Below, in pieces: positions 53,029 through 61,458 of a stretch of 64,000 nt of DNA (position 1 is its first letter; each line of letters starts with the position of its first letter). This DNA comes from an uncultured Lachnospiraceae bacterium (lineage in GTDB: Bacteria > Bacillota > Clostridia > Lachnospirales > Lachnospiraceae), in the NCBI GenBank assembly GCA_910586125.1, contig CAJUHP010000017.1, positions 10,757 to 74,756 on the forward strand. Reading direction: 5' to 3'. Made by a program: the position numbers and the translations under genes. The notes beneath the pieces were generated by a model. It saw only the letters and a list, made by a program, of their open reading frames with translations. It made no database searches and was not told the DNA's origin.

Positions 53029-54430
53029 ACATGCGGATCAGCATCTCTTTCTCTTTTGTGTACGGCTGATACCGGATAGGCAGATCCAGCCACGTTTTTT
53101 TGTCCACGACGCTCTTATAGTGAGTGAATGTGTCAAAGCTCTGTTTTCCGTGATAGCTTCCCATACCGCTCTCTCCCACGCCTCCAAAGGGAAGACGGGA
53201 GGAGGCCAGGTGAATCACGGTATCATTGATGCAGCCGCCCCCGAAACGCAGGCGGCGCATCATCTTCTGCCGCCACTCTCTTCTTTCCGAAAAGAGATAC
53301 AGCGCCAGCGGATGCGGACGGCTCTCCACAAATTTTATCAGATCCTGCTCCTTCTCCCAGGTGAGAATCGGAAGAATGGGACCGAAGATTTCTTCCTGCA
53401 TACAGCGGCTGCCCGGCGAGGCCATCAGAAGAAGCGGCGCAATCCGAAGCTGTTTCGGCTGAAAAATTTCCGGCTGTTTAAAGATCCACGGGTTTTTTGC
53501 GCGGTTCAAACCGCCGGCCGTCAGTACGACCTGATTTTCGACCAGGCGCCACAGACGGTCAAAGTGCTTTTGATTGACGATATGCCCGTAATGGGGATTG
53601 CGCAGCGGTTCCTCTCCAAACTGGCGGATGATCTCCTGTTTCAGATACCGGACCAGTTTCTTTTTTACCCCTTCCTGCACCAAAATATAGTCGGGCGCCA
53701 CGCAGGTCTGGCCCGCATTCAGAAATTTGCCGAAGACAATCCGTCTGGCCGCCAGCTTCAGATCCGCTGTTTTATCCACAATACACGGACTTTTCCCGCC
53801 CAATTCCAGCGTCACCGGTGTCAGATGGCGGGACGCTCTCTCCATCACCATCTGCCCCACCTCGCGTCCTCCGGTAAAAAAGATATAGTCAAACCGATGT
53901 TCCAGCAAATCCGCATTGACCTCGCGCCCCCCGGTGACAACGCTGACCGCCCCCGGCGTCACATAGCGGGCAAACAGCTTCTGCAGCACGGCGCTGACCG
54001 CCGGCGAGTAGGCACTGGGCTTTAACAGCACCGTATTTCCTGCCGCCACCGCTCCGATCACGGGATCTACCGACAAAAGAAAAGGATAGTTCCACGGACT
54101 CATCACCAGCACGCTGCCGTACGGTTCCGGCCAGACCGCACTGGAGGCCGCAAACTGCGCCAGCGGCGTCGCCGCTTTCTTTCTCTGCATCAGACGGTGC
54201 AGATGTTTTTCCATATAGGACAATTCTTCTAAAACCATCCCGATCTCCGCCATATATCCCTCGGTTCTGCTCTTGCCGAGATCCGCGCCAAGCGCTTCCA
54301 AGATCTCCGGCTCCATCTCCCGAATGCCGCGGCGCAAAGCTTGGAGCGTCTTTGTGCGGAATGATTCCGATCTGGTTTTTCCGGCCTCAAAAAATTTCTT
54401 CTGTCGTTTTAGTATCGCGGCTGTGGTCAT
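53015..54430 (-). CDS. Aldehyde dehydrogenase
   Basis: NAD(P)-dependent oxidation of an aldehyde. From the start at 54430 (GGAAGGGAAG site) it has 471 residues: the conserved PWNYPFLLSVDPVIGA, VLLKPSAYSP, FTGGREVGQ, Glu in TLELGGKSPCIV and catalytic Cys in FLNAGQTCVAPDY. The NAGQTC and LELGG motifs and a short length are those of the class 3 (fatty aldehyde or coniferyl aldehyde type) group. The C-terminal tail is long and basic. It overlaps the MarR gene (ATGA), so the two are one operon. Confidence 0.92.
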   Translation of the reverse strand: MTTAAILKRQKKFFEAGKTRSESFRTKTLQALRRGIREMEPEILEALGADLGKSRTEGYMAEIGMVLEELSYMEKHLHRLMQRKKAATPLAQFAASSAVWPEPYGSVLVMSPWNYPFLLSVDPVIGAVAAGNTVLLKPSAYSPAVSAVLQKLFARYVTPGAVSVVTGGREVNADLLEHRFDYIFFTGGREVGQMVMERASRHLTPVTLELGGKSPCIVDKTADLKLAARRIVFGKFLNAGQTCVAPDYILVQEGVKKKLVRYLKQEIIRQFGEEPLRNPHYGHIVNQKHFDRLWRLVENQVVLTAGGLNRAKNPWIFKQPEIFQPKQLRIAPLLLMASPGSRCMQEEIFGPILPILTWEKEQDLIKFVESRPHPLALYLFSERREWRQKMMRRLRFGGGCINDTVIHLASSRLPFGGVGESGMGSYHGKQSFDTFTHYKSVVDKKTWLDLPIRYQPYTKEKEMLIRMFMGS

Positions 54431-54897
54431 GCTTCCCTTCCTTTCTCTGCTTCCGTCCGAAAAAAAGCTCCCAATGTGGTCAGCGAACGAGTCAGCGCAT
54501 CCCACTCCGCTTTATCCAGACGGCTTTCCAGGCTCTGTACCATCTGTTCATGAAATTTCCTGTGATAGTCCGCCGCCTGCCTTCCCTGTTCGGTCAGCAT
54601 CACATAGACCAGCCGCCGATCCTTTGCCCCGCTTTCCCGGCTCAGATACCCCTTGCGCACCAGCACATTCACCGAGGTGGTCAGAGCCCCCACGCTGATA
54701 AACAGTCTGGCGGCGATATGGCTCATGGTATTGCAGGCCTCCGCCTCCAGGCACTCCACCGCCTCCAGCACATGCATCTCCCGCACGGACAGATCGCCGC
54801 AGCCAAAATGGTTTAGAGCCTGCTCCTCATATAATAAAATTTTATTAAATACATTTACAAAAAAATCATTTACCGTTTTGCGGTGTTCTTCTGTCAT
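54427..54897 (-). CDS. MarR-family transcriptional regulator
   Basis: A 156-residue winged-helix repressor. The start at 54897 is set by AAGGAGG; a longer reading is rejected. The DNA-binding part is SHIAARLFISVGALTTSVNVLVRKGYLSRESGAKDRRLVYVMLTEQG, with the D-R-R wing sequence typical of MarR. It overlaps the aldehyde dehydrogenase gene by 4 bp and probably represses that operon in answer to an aldehyde or phenolic compound. A palindrome covers its own -10 element. Confidence 0.9.
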   Translation of the reverse strand: MTEEHRKTVNDFFVNVFNKILLYEEQALNHFGCGDLSVREMHVLEAVECLEAEACNTMSHIAARLFISVGALTTSVNVLVRKGYLSRESGAKDRRLVYVMLTEQGRQAADYHRKFHEQMVQSLESRLDKAEWDALTRSLTTLGAFFRTEAEKGREA

Positions 54898-54992
54898 TCC
54901 ACCCTCCTTGCTTATATCGGTGCGCCGTCCGGTGTCTGTGCGCCGCGCCGTTTGGGCACGCCGGAACGCACAGCCGCCGTTTCCGGCTTTCA

Positions 54993-55025
54993 CAGTATTA
55001 TACTGCATTGATATAGCAAATACAA
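54993..55025 (-). promoter_or_regulatory. Promoter and operator-like palindrome of the marR-ALDH operon
   Basis: Minus strand TTGTAT (55025-55020), 17-bp spacer, TATAAT (55002-54997). The -10 sits inside the perfect palindrome CAGTATTATACTG (54993-55005); a second inverted pair GCATTG/CAATGC flanks the spacer. Autorepression by the MarR protein is inferred. Confidence 0.65.
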
Positions 55026-55124
55026 TGCAAAGCCGCAAAAACTTTTCCGGATAAAAATCCTCCTTGCATCTCGCCGCTGTCCATAGTAAAATAGAGCTGT
55101 AAAACCGTGAAAGGAGCTACTTAT

Positions 55125-57050
55125 ATGCCTCTCGAACATTACCGCAAAGCACAGAAATCCGGTGAAAAATCTTACCTTTCCCATGTCGCCAGAGGACAGT
55201 ATCCCTATCCGCCGACGCTGGAAGATCTCCTGCCGGATATGAAACTGTATGCCACGGAGAATCTGGGTGTGATTCAGATCCCTTCTGATCTGGTGGTCGG
55301 TACCAGTACCTCCGGCAGAAAAACTGCTTTCGCCCCGAATTTTATGCCGCTGTTGGCTCAGGATACCGAATTTGCCGCCAAGTGGAGCGAGTTATGCAAG
55401 GCCCATGAAGAGGAGGGCATTCGTGAACCGGTGACGGCTTACGAATATATGAATCACTACTACGTCACGGAGGGGAATAAGCGAGTCAGCGTACTGAAAT
55501 ATTTCAGCGATCCCATTATCATGGGTTCTGTCACCCGTATTCTGCCGCCGAAAAATGATTCGCTGGAAAACCGTCTGTATTATGAATACCTTGATTTTTA
55601 TAAAGTTTCCCAAGTTAATTATTTATCCCTCAGCCGTCCGGGAGACTACCGGCTGCTTCTGGAACGTCTCAAAAAAACGCCGGAGCAGGTCTGGAGCTCG
55701 GAAGATCAGTTAAACTTCCGCTCCCTGTACCAGCGTTTCAGCGACGCTTACTACGCCATGGGCGGCAAAAAACTGCCCATCACGACCGGAGACGCTCTGC
55801 TGGTCTATCTGAAAGTCTATACCAATTATGAGCAGACGCTGAAGAAGCTGGCCGCCGACCTGCGCGCGGATCTGACCCGGATCTGGGACGATATTCTTCT
55901 GCGCTGTCAGACGCGCACCGCCACGCTGCAGATGCAGCCTGCCCAGGAGCCCAAGCGTTCCCTGATCGGACGCCTGCTGCCCGGCGCCTCGCGCCTGAAC
56001 GTGGCGTTTCTCTACGGCAAAACGCCGCAGACTTCACACTGGACTTACAGCCATGAACTGGGGCGGGCTCACCTGCAGCAGGCATTCGGAGAGCAGATTG
56101 TCACCTCTGTCTATGAAGATTTGACTGCCGACACCGCAGAAGCCGCTCTGGACAAGGCCATCGCTGACGGCAACACGATTCTCTTTACCACGGCGGCAGA
56201 CTTTATTGAACCCAGCCTTCTGGCCGCGATCAATCACCCGAACGTCAAAATACTGAACTGCTCCCTGAATTGTTCGCACCGCTATATCCGCACCTACTAC
56301 GGGCGCATGTACGAAGCTAAGTTTCTGACAGGCGTCATCGCTGGTTCCTGCTCAAAAACCGGTAAAATCGGCTATGTGGCCGACTATCCCACCTACGGCA
56401 TGATCGCTGATATCAACGCCTTTGCCCTGGGGGCGCGAATGGTCAATCCCCGCGCTGTCATCGACCTGGAATGGTCCACCGTCGAAAACTGGGATCACGA
56501 GCAGTTCTACCGCGATAACGATACCGCCTTTCTCTCCGGTTCCAGCGAGATGAAACCCGGCAAGGCGCCCGGCCCGTTCGGGCTGTATGCGCTCTCAGAC
56601 GGCGCTCTCACAGACATCGCCATGCCCATGTGGCATTGGGGTTTGTTTTATGAGAGAATCATCCGCAGCATTCTGGGAAACACCTGGAAAAACGACGATC
56701 CTGCCGGCTCTGTAAAAGCGCTGAATTACTGGTGGGGGCTCTCCTCCGGCGTCATTGATGTGATATGCTCGCGCAAGCTTTCTCCCGATACGGAAAAATT
56801 GATCGCCCTGCTGCGCCAGGCAATCTGTTCCGATGCCTTTAACCCGTTCTCCGGCGTACTGATCTCCCAGGATCGGGTTATCCAAAAAGACACTTCCGCC
56901 TGCCTGGACCCGGTGGATATTATCACCATGGACTGGCTCAACGAAAATGTCAACGGGCATATCCCTGCTCTGAACGAAATGGTTCCTTCCGCCAGACCCA
57001 TGGTGCGCCTGCAAGGTGTAGGCACCCGTGAGCAGCAGTGGACTAAGTAG
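55125..57050 (+). CDS. Cytosolic ParB-like domain fused to a BMP/PnrA-like binding domain
   Basis: A 641-residue protein with no signal peptide or membrane segment. The start at 55125 (AAAGGAG) is fixed. The N-terminal about 230 residues contain IPSDLVVGTSTSGRKTAF, a YVTEGNKRVSVLKYF segment like the ParB/sulfiredoxin fold (Y.V.DGN.R..A), and helices. The C-terminal half (about 285-580) reads as a BMP/PnrA solute-binding domain: LNVAFLYGKTPQTSHWTYSH, FTTAADFIEPSLLAA, GRMYEAKFLTGVIAG, KIGYVADYPTYGM. Such domains normally lie outside the cell; here it must be cytosolic. It is 10 bp before a phosphoesterase gene. Role unknown; related proteins occur in Lachnospiraceae. Confidence 0.78.
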   Translation: MPLEHYRKAQKSGEKSYLSHVARGQYPYPPTLEDLLPDMKLYATENLGVIQIPSDLVVGTSTSGRKTAFAPNFMPLLAQDTEFAAKWSELCKAHEEEGIREPVTAYEYMNHYYVTEGNKRVSVLKYFSDPIIMGSVTRILPPKNDSLENRLYYEYLDFYKVSQVNYLSLSRPGDYRLLLERLKKTPEQVWSSEDQLNFRSLYQRFSDAYYAMGGKKLPITTGDALLVYLKVYTNYEQTLKKLAADLRADLTRIWDDILLRCQTRTATLQMQPAQEPKRSLIGRLLPGASRLNVAFLYGKTPQTSHWTYSHELGRAHLQQAFGEQIVTSVYEDLTADTAEAALDKAIADGNTILFTTAADFIEPSLLAAINHPNVKILNCSLNCSHRYIRTYYGRMYEAKFLTGVIAGSCSKTGKIGYVADYPTYGMIADINAFALGARMVNPRAVIDLEWSTVENWDHEQFYRDNDTAFLSGSSEMKPGKAPGPFGLYALSDGALTDIAMPMWHWGLFYERIIRSILGNTWKNDDPAGSVKALNYWWGLSSGVIDVICSRKLSPDTEKLIALLRQAICSDAFNPFSGVLISQDRVIQKDTSACLDPVDIITMDWLNENVNGHIPALNEMVPSARPMVRLQGVGTREQQWTK

Positions 57051-57060
57051 GGAACCCGTT

Positions 57061-57702
57061 ATGAAAATCCTGGCCGTATCCGATGAAGAATCCAAATATC
57101 TGTGGGATTATTATGACGAAAGCAAGCTGGCGGGCGTGGATCTGATCCTGTCCTGCGGCGATCTGTCTGCCGAATATCTGTCTTTTCTGGTAACGCTCTC
57201 CCGCGCGCCGGTGCTCTATGTCCGGGGGAATCACGATGACCGGTACAAATACCATCCGCCTCACGGCTGCACCTGTATTGAAGACCGGATCTATACTTAT
57301 ATGGGGCTGCGCATCCTGGGTCTGGGCGGCTCCATGCGCTATAACAACGGAAGGAACCAGTACAGCCAGTCCGCCATGAACCGCCGCGTGCGCAGGCTTT
57401 GGCTGCCCTTGGTCAAACACGGAGGCTTTGACATCCTTCTTACCCACTCGCCCGCCGCCGGCCTCAACGACGGCCGGGATCTGCCTCATATGGGCTTTCA
57501 AGCCTTCAACCAGCTTTTGGACCGCTACCGTCCCGCTTACTTTATCCACGGCCATGTACATTTAAACTACGGCCCGCATCAAAAACGGCTCGATCAATAC
57601 GGCTCCACCACGGTGGTGAATGCCTATGAACGCTATCTTCTGGAAATCGATCCCGAAAAGCTGCGCGCCGCTCCCCAGACCAGCGGACCGTTTCTCTACT
57701 AA
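57061..57702 (+). CDS. Calcineurin-type metallophosphoesterase
   Basis: Two-metal phosphoesterase of 213 residues, soluble. Motifs in order: LAVSDEESKY (D-x-E in place of D-x-H at the first metal site), LILSCGDLSAEYL, LYVRGNHDDRY, LLTHSPAAG and FIHGHVHLNYG. The first metal motif usually reads DxH; the Glu instead may change metal or substrate use. It is 10 bp downstream of the ParB-like/BMP gene, with a weak ribosome site, so it is probably coupled. Substrate unknown. Confidence 0.85.
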   Translation: MKILAVSDEESKYLWDYYDESKLAGVDLILSCGDLSAEYLSFLVTLSRAPVLYVRGNHDDRYKYHPPHGCTCIEDRIYTYMGLRILGLGGSMRYNNGRNQYSQSAMNRRVRRLWLPLVKHGGFDILLTHSPAAGLNDGRDLPHMGFQAFNQLLDRYRPAYFIHGHVHLNYGPHQKRLDQYGSTTVVNAYERYLLEIDPEKLRAAPQTSGPFLY

Positions 57703-57705
57703 AAC

Positions 57706-57758
57706 AATTCCTTCTTTCATAAGATACAGTAAAATGTCTCTTGTTGAAAGAAGGAATT
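57706..57758 (+). promoter_or_regulatory. Inverted repeat that covers the spmA ribosome site
   Basis: Perfect 14-bp arms AATTCCTTCTTTCA/TGAAAGAAGGAATT (57706-57719 with 57745-57758), 25-nt loop. The right arm contains the AAGGAA ribosome site of spmA (ATG at 57763). If the RNA reads through, the site is paired and closed. Confidence 0.65.
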
Positions 57759-57762
57759 TCTT

Positions 57763-58341
57763 ATGCTGAATTTTCTCTGGGGCGCCATGATCCTGATCGG
57801 CGTAATCTGGGGCGCTTTTCACGGAACCCTGGGCACTGTCACGGAAAACGTACTGGCCGGAACTCGTGATGCCGTCAGCCTGTGCATCACCATGCTCGGC
57901 ATCCTGTCCTTCTGGAGCGGAATTCTGAAAATCGGAGAACGCGCCGGGCTGTTAGAGCGCTTTTCCCGCGGCCTGCGCCCTCTCATTCGTCTTCTGTTTC
58001 CCCAAGTGCCGCCAGGCCACCCCGCCGAACAGGCAATGTCCGTCAATATCATCGCCAATATGCTGGGACTGGGGTGGGCCGCCACACCGGCAGGACTCAA
58101 GGCCATGGAAAGCCTGGATACGCTGAATGATCGAAAAGGGATCGCCACCAATTCCATGTGTACCTTTCTGATTCTGAACATGTCCTCCCTGCAGCTCATT
58201 CCCATCAATATGATTGCTTACCGCAGCCAGTACGGCTCCGTCAGCCCTGCCGCCATCGTTATGCCCGCGCTTTTAGCTACTGCGGTTTCAACGGTTGTGG
58301 GAATTCTGGCCGCCAAAGTTCTGGAAAGGACGTGGCCATGA
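57763..58341 (+). CDS. spmA: Spore maturation protein A
   Basis: Membrane protein of 192 residues with about four to five membrane helices, member of the nucleoside-transporter-like family with SpmA features (LNFLWGAMILIGVIWG, WSGILKIGERAGLL, GHPAEQAMSVNIIANMLGLG, ATPAGLKAMESL). SpmA and SpmB are needed for full dehydration of the spore core. It overlaps spmB by 4 bp. A hairpin covers its ribosome site. Confidence 0.93.
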   Translation: MLNFLWGAMILIGVIWGAFHGTLGTVTENVLAGTRDAVSLCITMLGILSFWSGILKIGERAGLLERFSRGLRPLIRLLFPQVPPGHPAEQAMSVNIIANMLGLGWAATPAGLKAMESLDTLNDRKGIATNSMCTFLILNMSSLQLIPINMIAYRSQYGSVSPAAIVMPALLATAVSTVVGILAAKVLERTWP

Positions 58342-58862
58342 ATCTGATTTTATATCTGTCCGATATGATTTTGCCCCTTGTCCTGTTTTATTTTATCGCA
58401 ACCGGCTTTCTGGCCGGCCGGCCGGTCTATGACGACTTTGTGGACGGCGCCAAAGAAGGGTTTTCCACCGTCCTCGGCGTTCTTCCTACGCTGATCGGAC
58501 TGATGGCCGGCGTCGCCGCTCTGCGCGCCAGCGGCTTTCTCGATTTTCTGGCCGGTTTTTTGGCCCGGCTGTTCTTGGAGAATCTGATCATGCCGGAACT
58601 GATCTCCGTCATTCTGATCAAGCTGTTCTCCTCTTCCGCCGCCACCGGCCTGGCGCTGGATATCTTCCGGGAGTACGGCACGGACTCGCAGATCGGCTTG
58701 GCTGTCTCTCTTATGCTAAGCTGTACCGAGACAATCTTCTATACCATGTCCGTCTACTACATGAGCGTAAAAATCAAAAAGACCCGCTATACGCTCCCCG
58801 GCGCTCTGATTGCCACGGCCGCCGGCATCATCATGAGCCTGATATTATCATCCTCCATGTAA
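58338..58862 (+). CDS. spmB: Spore maturation protein B
   Basis: Partner of SpmA, 174 residues, four or five membrane helices. The start at 58338 is an ATGA overlap with spmA. Family segments: GRPVYDDFVDGAKEGFSTVLGVLPTLIGLM, NLIMPELISVILIKLFSSSAATG, TDSQIGLAVSLMLSCTETIFYTMSVYY. Its presence argues for a spore-forming host. Confidence 0.93.
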   Translation: MNLILYLSDMILPLVLFYFIATGFLAGRPVYDDFVDGAKEGFSTVLGVLPTLIGLMAGVAALRASGFLDFLAGFLARLFLENLIMPELISVILIKLFSSSAATGLALDIFREYGTDSQIGLAVSLMLSCTETIFYTMSVYYMSVKIKKTRYTLPGALIATAAGIIMSLILSSSM

Positions 58863-58920
58863 CCAAAATCAAAAGAACCATGATAAATGAGGAGAAACAT
58901 TTCCGCCAAAAACAAACCAC

Positions 58921-58949
58921 TTCACAATTACTTTCTTATGTGGTAAAAT
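58921..58949 (+). promoter_or_regulatory. Promoter of the cysteine-domain/GGDEF/EAL gene
   Basis: TTCACA, 17-bp spacer, TAAAAT, about 95 bp before the start at 59044; ribosome site GGGGGG. Confidence 0.6.
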
Positions 58950-59043
58950 ACCATTGTGCATATTGCTGTAGTGCCGCCAAAATATAATATATTATCCAAA
59001 GAAAAAACTGGCCCGGCCAGTTCAAGAAACGGGGGGATCGCTT

Positions 59044-60795
59044 ATGACGCACAAGGAGAAGGCCCAGCAACTTTTACAACAACAGTATCACTGTTCCCAG
59101 GCATTATTCGGGGCATTCGCTGAAGACTTTGGCCTTGACATAAAGACAGCCCTCCGACTCAGCACCTGTTTCGGCGGCGGCATGCGCGAGGGCGGAACCT
59201 GCGGCTGTATCACAGCCGCTTTACTTGTGCTGGGCCTGGCCCTGGGTTTTTATGACGCGCAGGATCGGGATCTCGAAGTTTACGGCAACAAAAAAACGCA
59301 GGAGTTTATCCATCGCTTTCAAGAGCAGATGGACGGCCATATCTACTGCCGGGATATTTTAGGCAAGAACATCGCCTTACCAGAAGACATGGCCGTTATC
59401 CGTCAGGAAAAATTAATTCTGAAGAAATGTCCGAGAGCTCTCAATATTACGATCACTCTGCTGGAAGAAATGCTGTCCTCCTACCTCAAAGACGACGTCG
59501 CACCCACAGAAGATATTCTGAGCGACAATGAGATGCACAGCGTCATGCGCAATATCACGCTGCGCAGAAAATTCCGCAGAAATGTCAACACGCTTTTACA
59601 TACTTCTGCGAGAAAGATCGGTTTTATTCAATTTGACATCCATAAATTTAAATTGATCAACGATTTATACGGCGAGCGCTTCGGCGATCAGGTCTTGGAT
59701 TTCGTGACGGAGCAGCTCCACGCCGTCTGTCAGGAACGGCAGTATTATGTGAATCTGCGAAGCGACGTCTTTATGATCGCCACGGAATTTGATCAAAAAA
59801 ATGATCTGCTGGATTTTATCCATCGCCTGGACGGTGAGATCTGCGCATTCCGCAATGTAAAACTGCGCATCTGCTACGGCGTATATACCATCATCGAAAG
59901 GGACATGGAACTGCGTCAGATGGAAGACCGGGCCACCATGGCCCGAAAAGTCGCCAAAAAAAATGTGCTGAACAATATCTGCTTTTACCGCGATCAATTG
60001 AAAGACTCTCTTTACAGCCGCAAGTTTATCGAGGAAAACATGCAGGCCGCCGTCTCAGAGAGACAGTTTATGATGTATCTGCAGCCCAAATACAGCATCG
60101 CCAAAAATGAGATTATCGGCGCGGAAGCTCTGATCCGCTGGCGTCATCCCGAGCGCGGAATGATTTTTCCCGACCAGTTTATTCCGGTGATCGAGGAGAA
60201 CGGCTTTATAAAAAAGGTGGACTATTTTATCTGGACAGAAGCCTGCCGTTTCCTTAAACGGTGTCAGGAACACGGCCTTGCTCCCTGTCCGGTTTCGGTC
60301 AATGTCTCCCGCTTTAATCTGAAGGACAACGAGTGCATCCGGGTTCTCTCTGAGCTGATCGAACACTATGCTATCCCCAAGCGTATGCTGGAGCTGGAGA
60401 TCACCGAGACGGCAGATAACCAGTCGATCAGCATGAAATCTGTGGAGCTAAAGGAACATGGCTTTACGCTGCTGATGGATGACTTTGGAAGCGGCTACTC
60501 CTCTTTAAACATTCTTCTGGAAACGCCCTTCGATGTGATCAAACTGGACAAAAAATTTATTGAAAACATGTTAGTGTCCCGAAAAGGAAGGCTGATTTTG
60601 GAGCAGGTGGTCGCCATGGCCAACAAACTGGGACTGGGGCTTTTGGCCGAAGGTGTGGAGACCAGAGAACAGGTCGAACTGCTGCAGCAGATCGGCTGCG
60701 ACCAGGTCCAGGGATATTACTACGCCAAGCCCATGCCTCAGGACGAATTCTTTTCGCTTCTCGTCCAACAGCAGACAACAGCATTGCAGAAATAA
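59044..60795 (+). CDS. C_GCAxxG_C_C-type cysteine domain fused to degenerate GGDEF and EAL
   Basis: A 583-residue soluble protein with no membrane helix. Residues 1-145 match the C_GCAxxG_C_C family (putative redox domain, usually alone): Cys17 in YHCSQALF, FGGGMREGGTCGCITAALLVLG with Cys42, Cys53 and Cys55, Cys102 in IYCRDI and Cys129 in KKCPRA. A GGDEF fold follows (about 165-325) with FIQFDIHKFKLINDLYG but RSDVF in place of GGDEF, so no cyclase activity is expected. The EAL domain (about 335-575) keeps GAEALIRW, ELEITET, MDDFGSGYSSL, VIKLDKKF and AEGVET. I infer a c-di-GMP phosphodiesterase governed by a cysteine or metal/redox input. Fusion of these domains is unusual. Confidence 0.87.
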   Translation: MTHKEKAQQLLQQQYHCSQALFGAFAEDFGLDIKTALRLSTCFGGGMREGGTCGCITAALLVLGLALGFYDAQDRDLEVYGNKKTQEFIHRFQEQMDGHIYCRDILGKNIALPEDMAVIRQEKLILKKCPRALNITITLLEEMLSSYLKDDVAPTEDILSDNEMHSVMRNITLRRKFRRNVNTLLHTSARKIGFIQFDIHKFKLINDLYGERFGDQVLDFVTEQLHAVCQERQYYVNLRSDVFMIATEFDQKNDLLDFIHRLDGEICAFRNVKLRICYGVYTIIERDMELRQMEDRATMARKVAKKNVLNNICFYRDQLKDSLYSRKFIEENMQAAVSERQFMMYLQPKYSIAKNEIIGAEALIRWRHPERGMIFPDQFIPVIEENGFIKKVDYFIWTEACRFLKRCQEHGLAPCPVSVNVSRFNLKDNECIRVLSELIEHYAIPKRMLELEITETADNQSISMKSVELKEHGFTLLMDDFGSGYSSLNILLETPFDVIKLDKKFIENMLVSRKGRLILEQVVAMANKLGLGLLAEGVETREQVELLQQIGCDQVQGYYYAKPMPQDEFFSLLVQQQTTALQK

Positions 60796-60840
60796 TTCGA
60801 GCGAAGCAAAAGAATGGAAAAACGAAATACAGCCAAAAAA

Positions 60841-60939
60841 GGGGCTGTCGCAAAACTCAGATAAAACACAAACTATGGCTGTGCCAGCTTATGCATGGAT
60901 ACCATATTTTGTATAAAATCTTCGTTTTGCAACAGCCCC
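60841..60939. repeat. Palindromic repeat element, copy 3 (99 bp, inverted relative to copy 2)
   Basis: Ends GGGGCTGTCGCAAAAC (60841-60856) and its near-perfect complement (60924-60939). A6 before and T6 after the element extend the stem, so it would work as a terminator in both directions between the convergent EAL and HPt genes. Confidence 0.9.
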
Positions 60940-60956
60940 TTTTTTGCCGCAGTCCC

Positions 60957-61319
60957 TCAGACGGCATCGCTCTCCTGCAGGGCACGGATCGCCGCAGCCG
61001 CCACCTCATAGTCTGTCTTTACCTGCTCAAACAGCGAACCCGCATTGGCTCCGATGCCTTCCCGCAGTTCTTCCGTCAGACTGTGACTGGATTCATACAG
61101 ACGATTCAGGCTCAGGTTCTGACTGACGCCCTTTAAGGTGTGAGCTGCCCGAAATGCTTCCTCTGCGTTTTCTTCCTCAAGAGCCGCCGTCAACGTCAAA
61201 AAACTCTTGTCCGCCAGAAACTTAAACACAAACTTCTTTACCCGCTCCTCGGTACGCAGCCGTCCCATCACCTCATCGTAGCCGCCGCCCAGCGTATCAT
61301 AGCATTCTTTTAATGTCAT
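60957..61319 (-). CDS. Stand-alone HPt phosphotransfer protein
   Basis: A 120-residue four-helix histidine phosphotransfer protein. His60 in AFRAAHTLKGVSQNLSL is the phosphorylation site, with the surrounding AHTLKG consensus. HPt proteins relay phosphate between a hybrid kinase and a response regulator, but none is nearby. Good ribosome site AGGAGGAGG at 61319. It is convergent with the EAL gene at 59044, and in related bacteria HPt and EAL/GGDEF proteins often belong to one network. Confidence 0.9.
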   Translation of the reverse strand: MTLKECYDTLGGGYDEVMGRLRTEERVKKFVFKFLADKSFLTLTAALEEENAEEAFRAAHTLKGVSQNLSLNRLYESSHSLTEELREGIGANAGSLFEQVKTDYEVAAAAIRALQESDAV

Positions 61320-61458
61320 ATCGACTCCTCCTCCTGATCCGATCCCTGTTCTGATATCTTCCTAGTTCCATCTATTCTTATCCTGTCTCCTATTCTACAC
61401 TACTTTTACCGGAAAATCTACGAAGAACCAAAATTTGTATAATCTGCTCAAATTTTTG

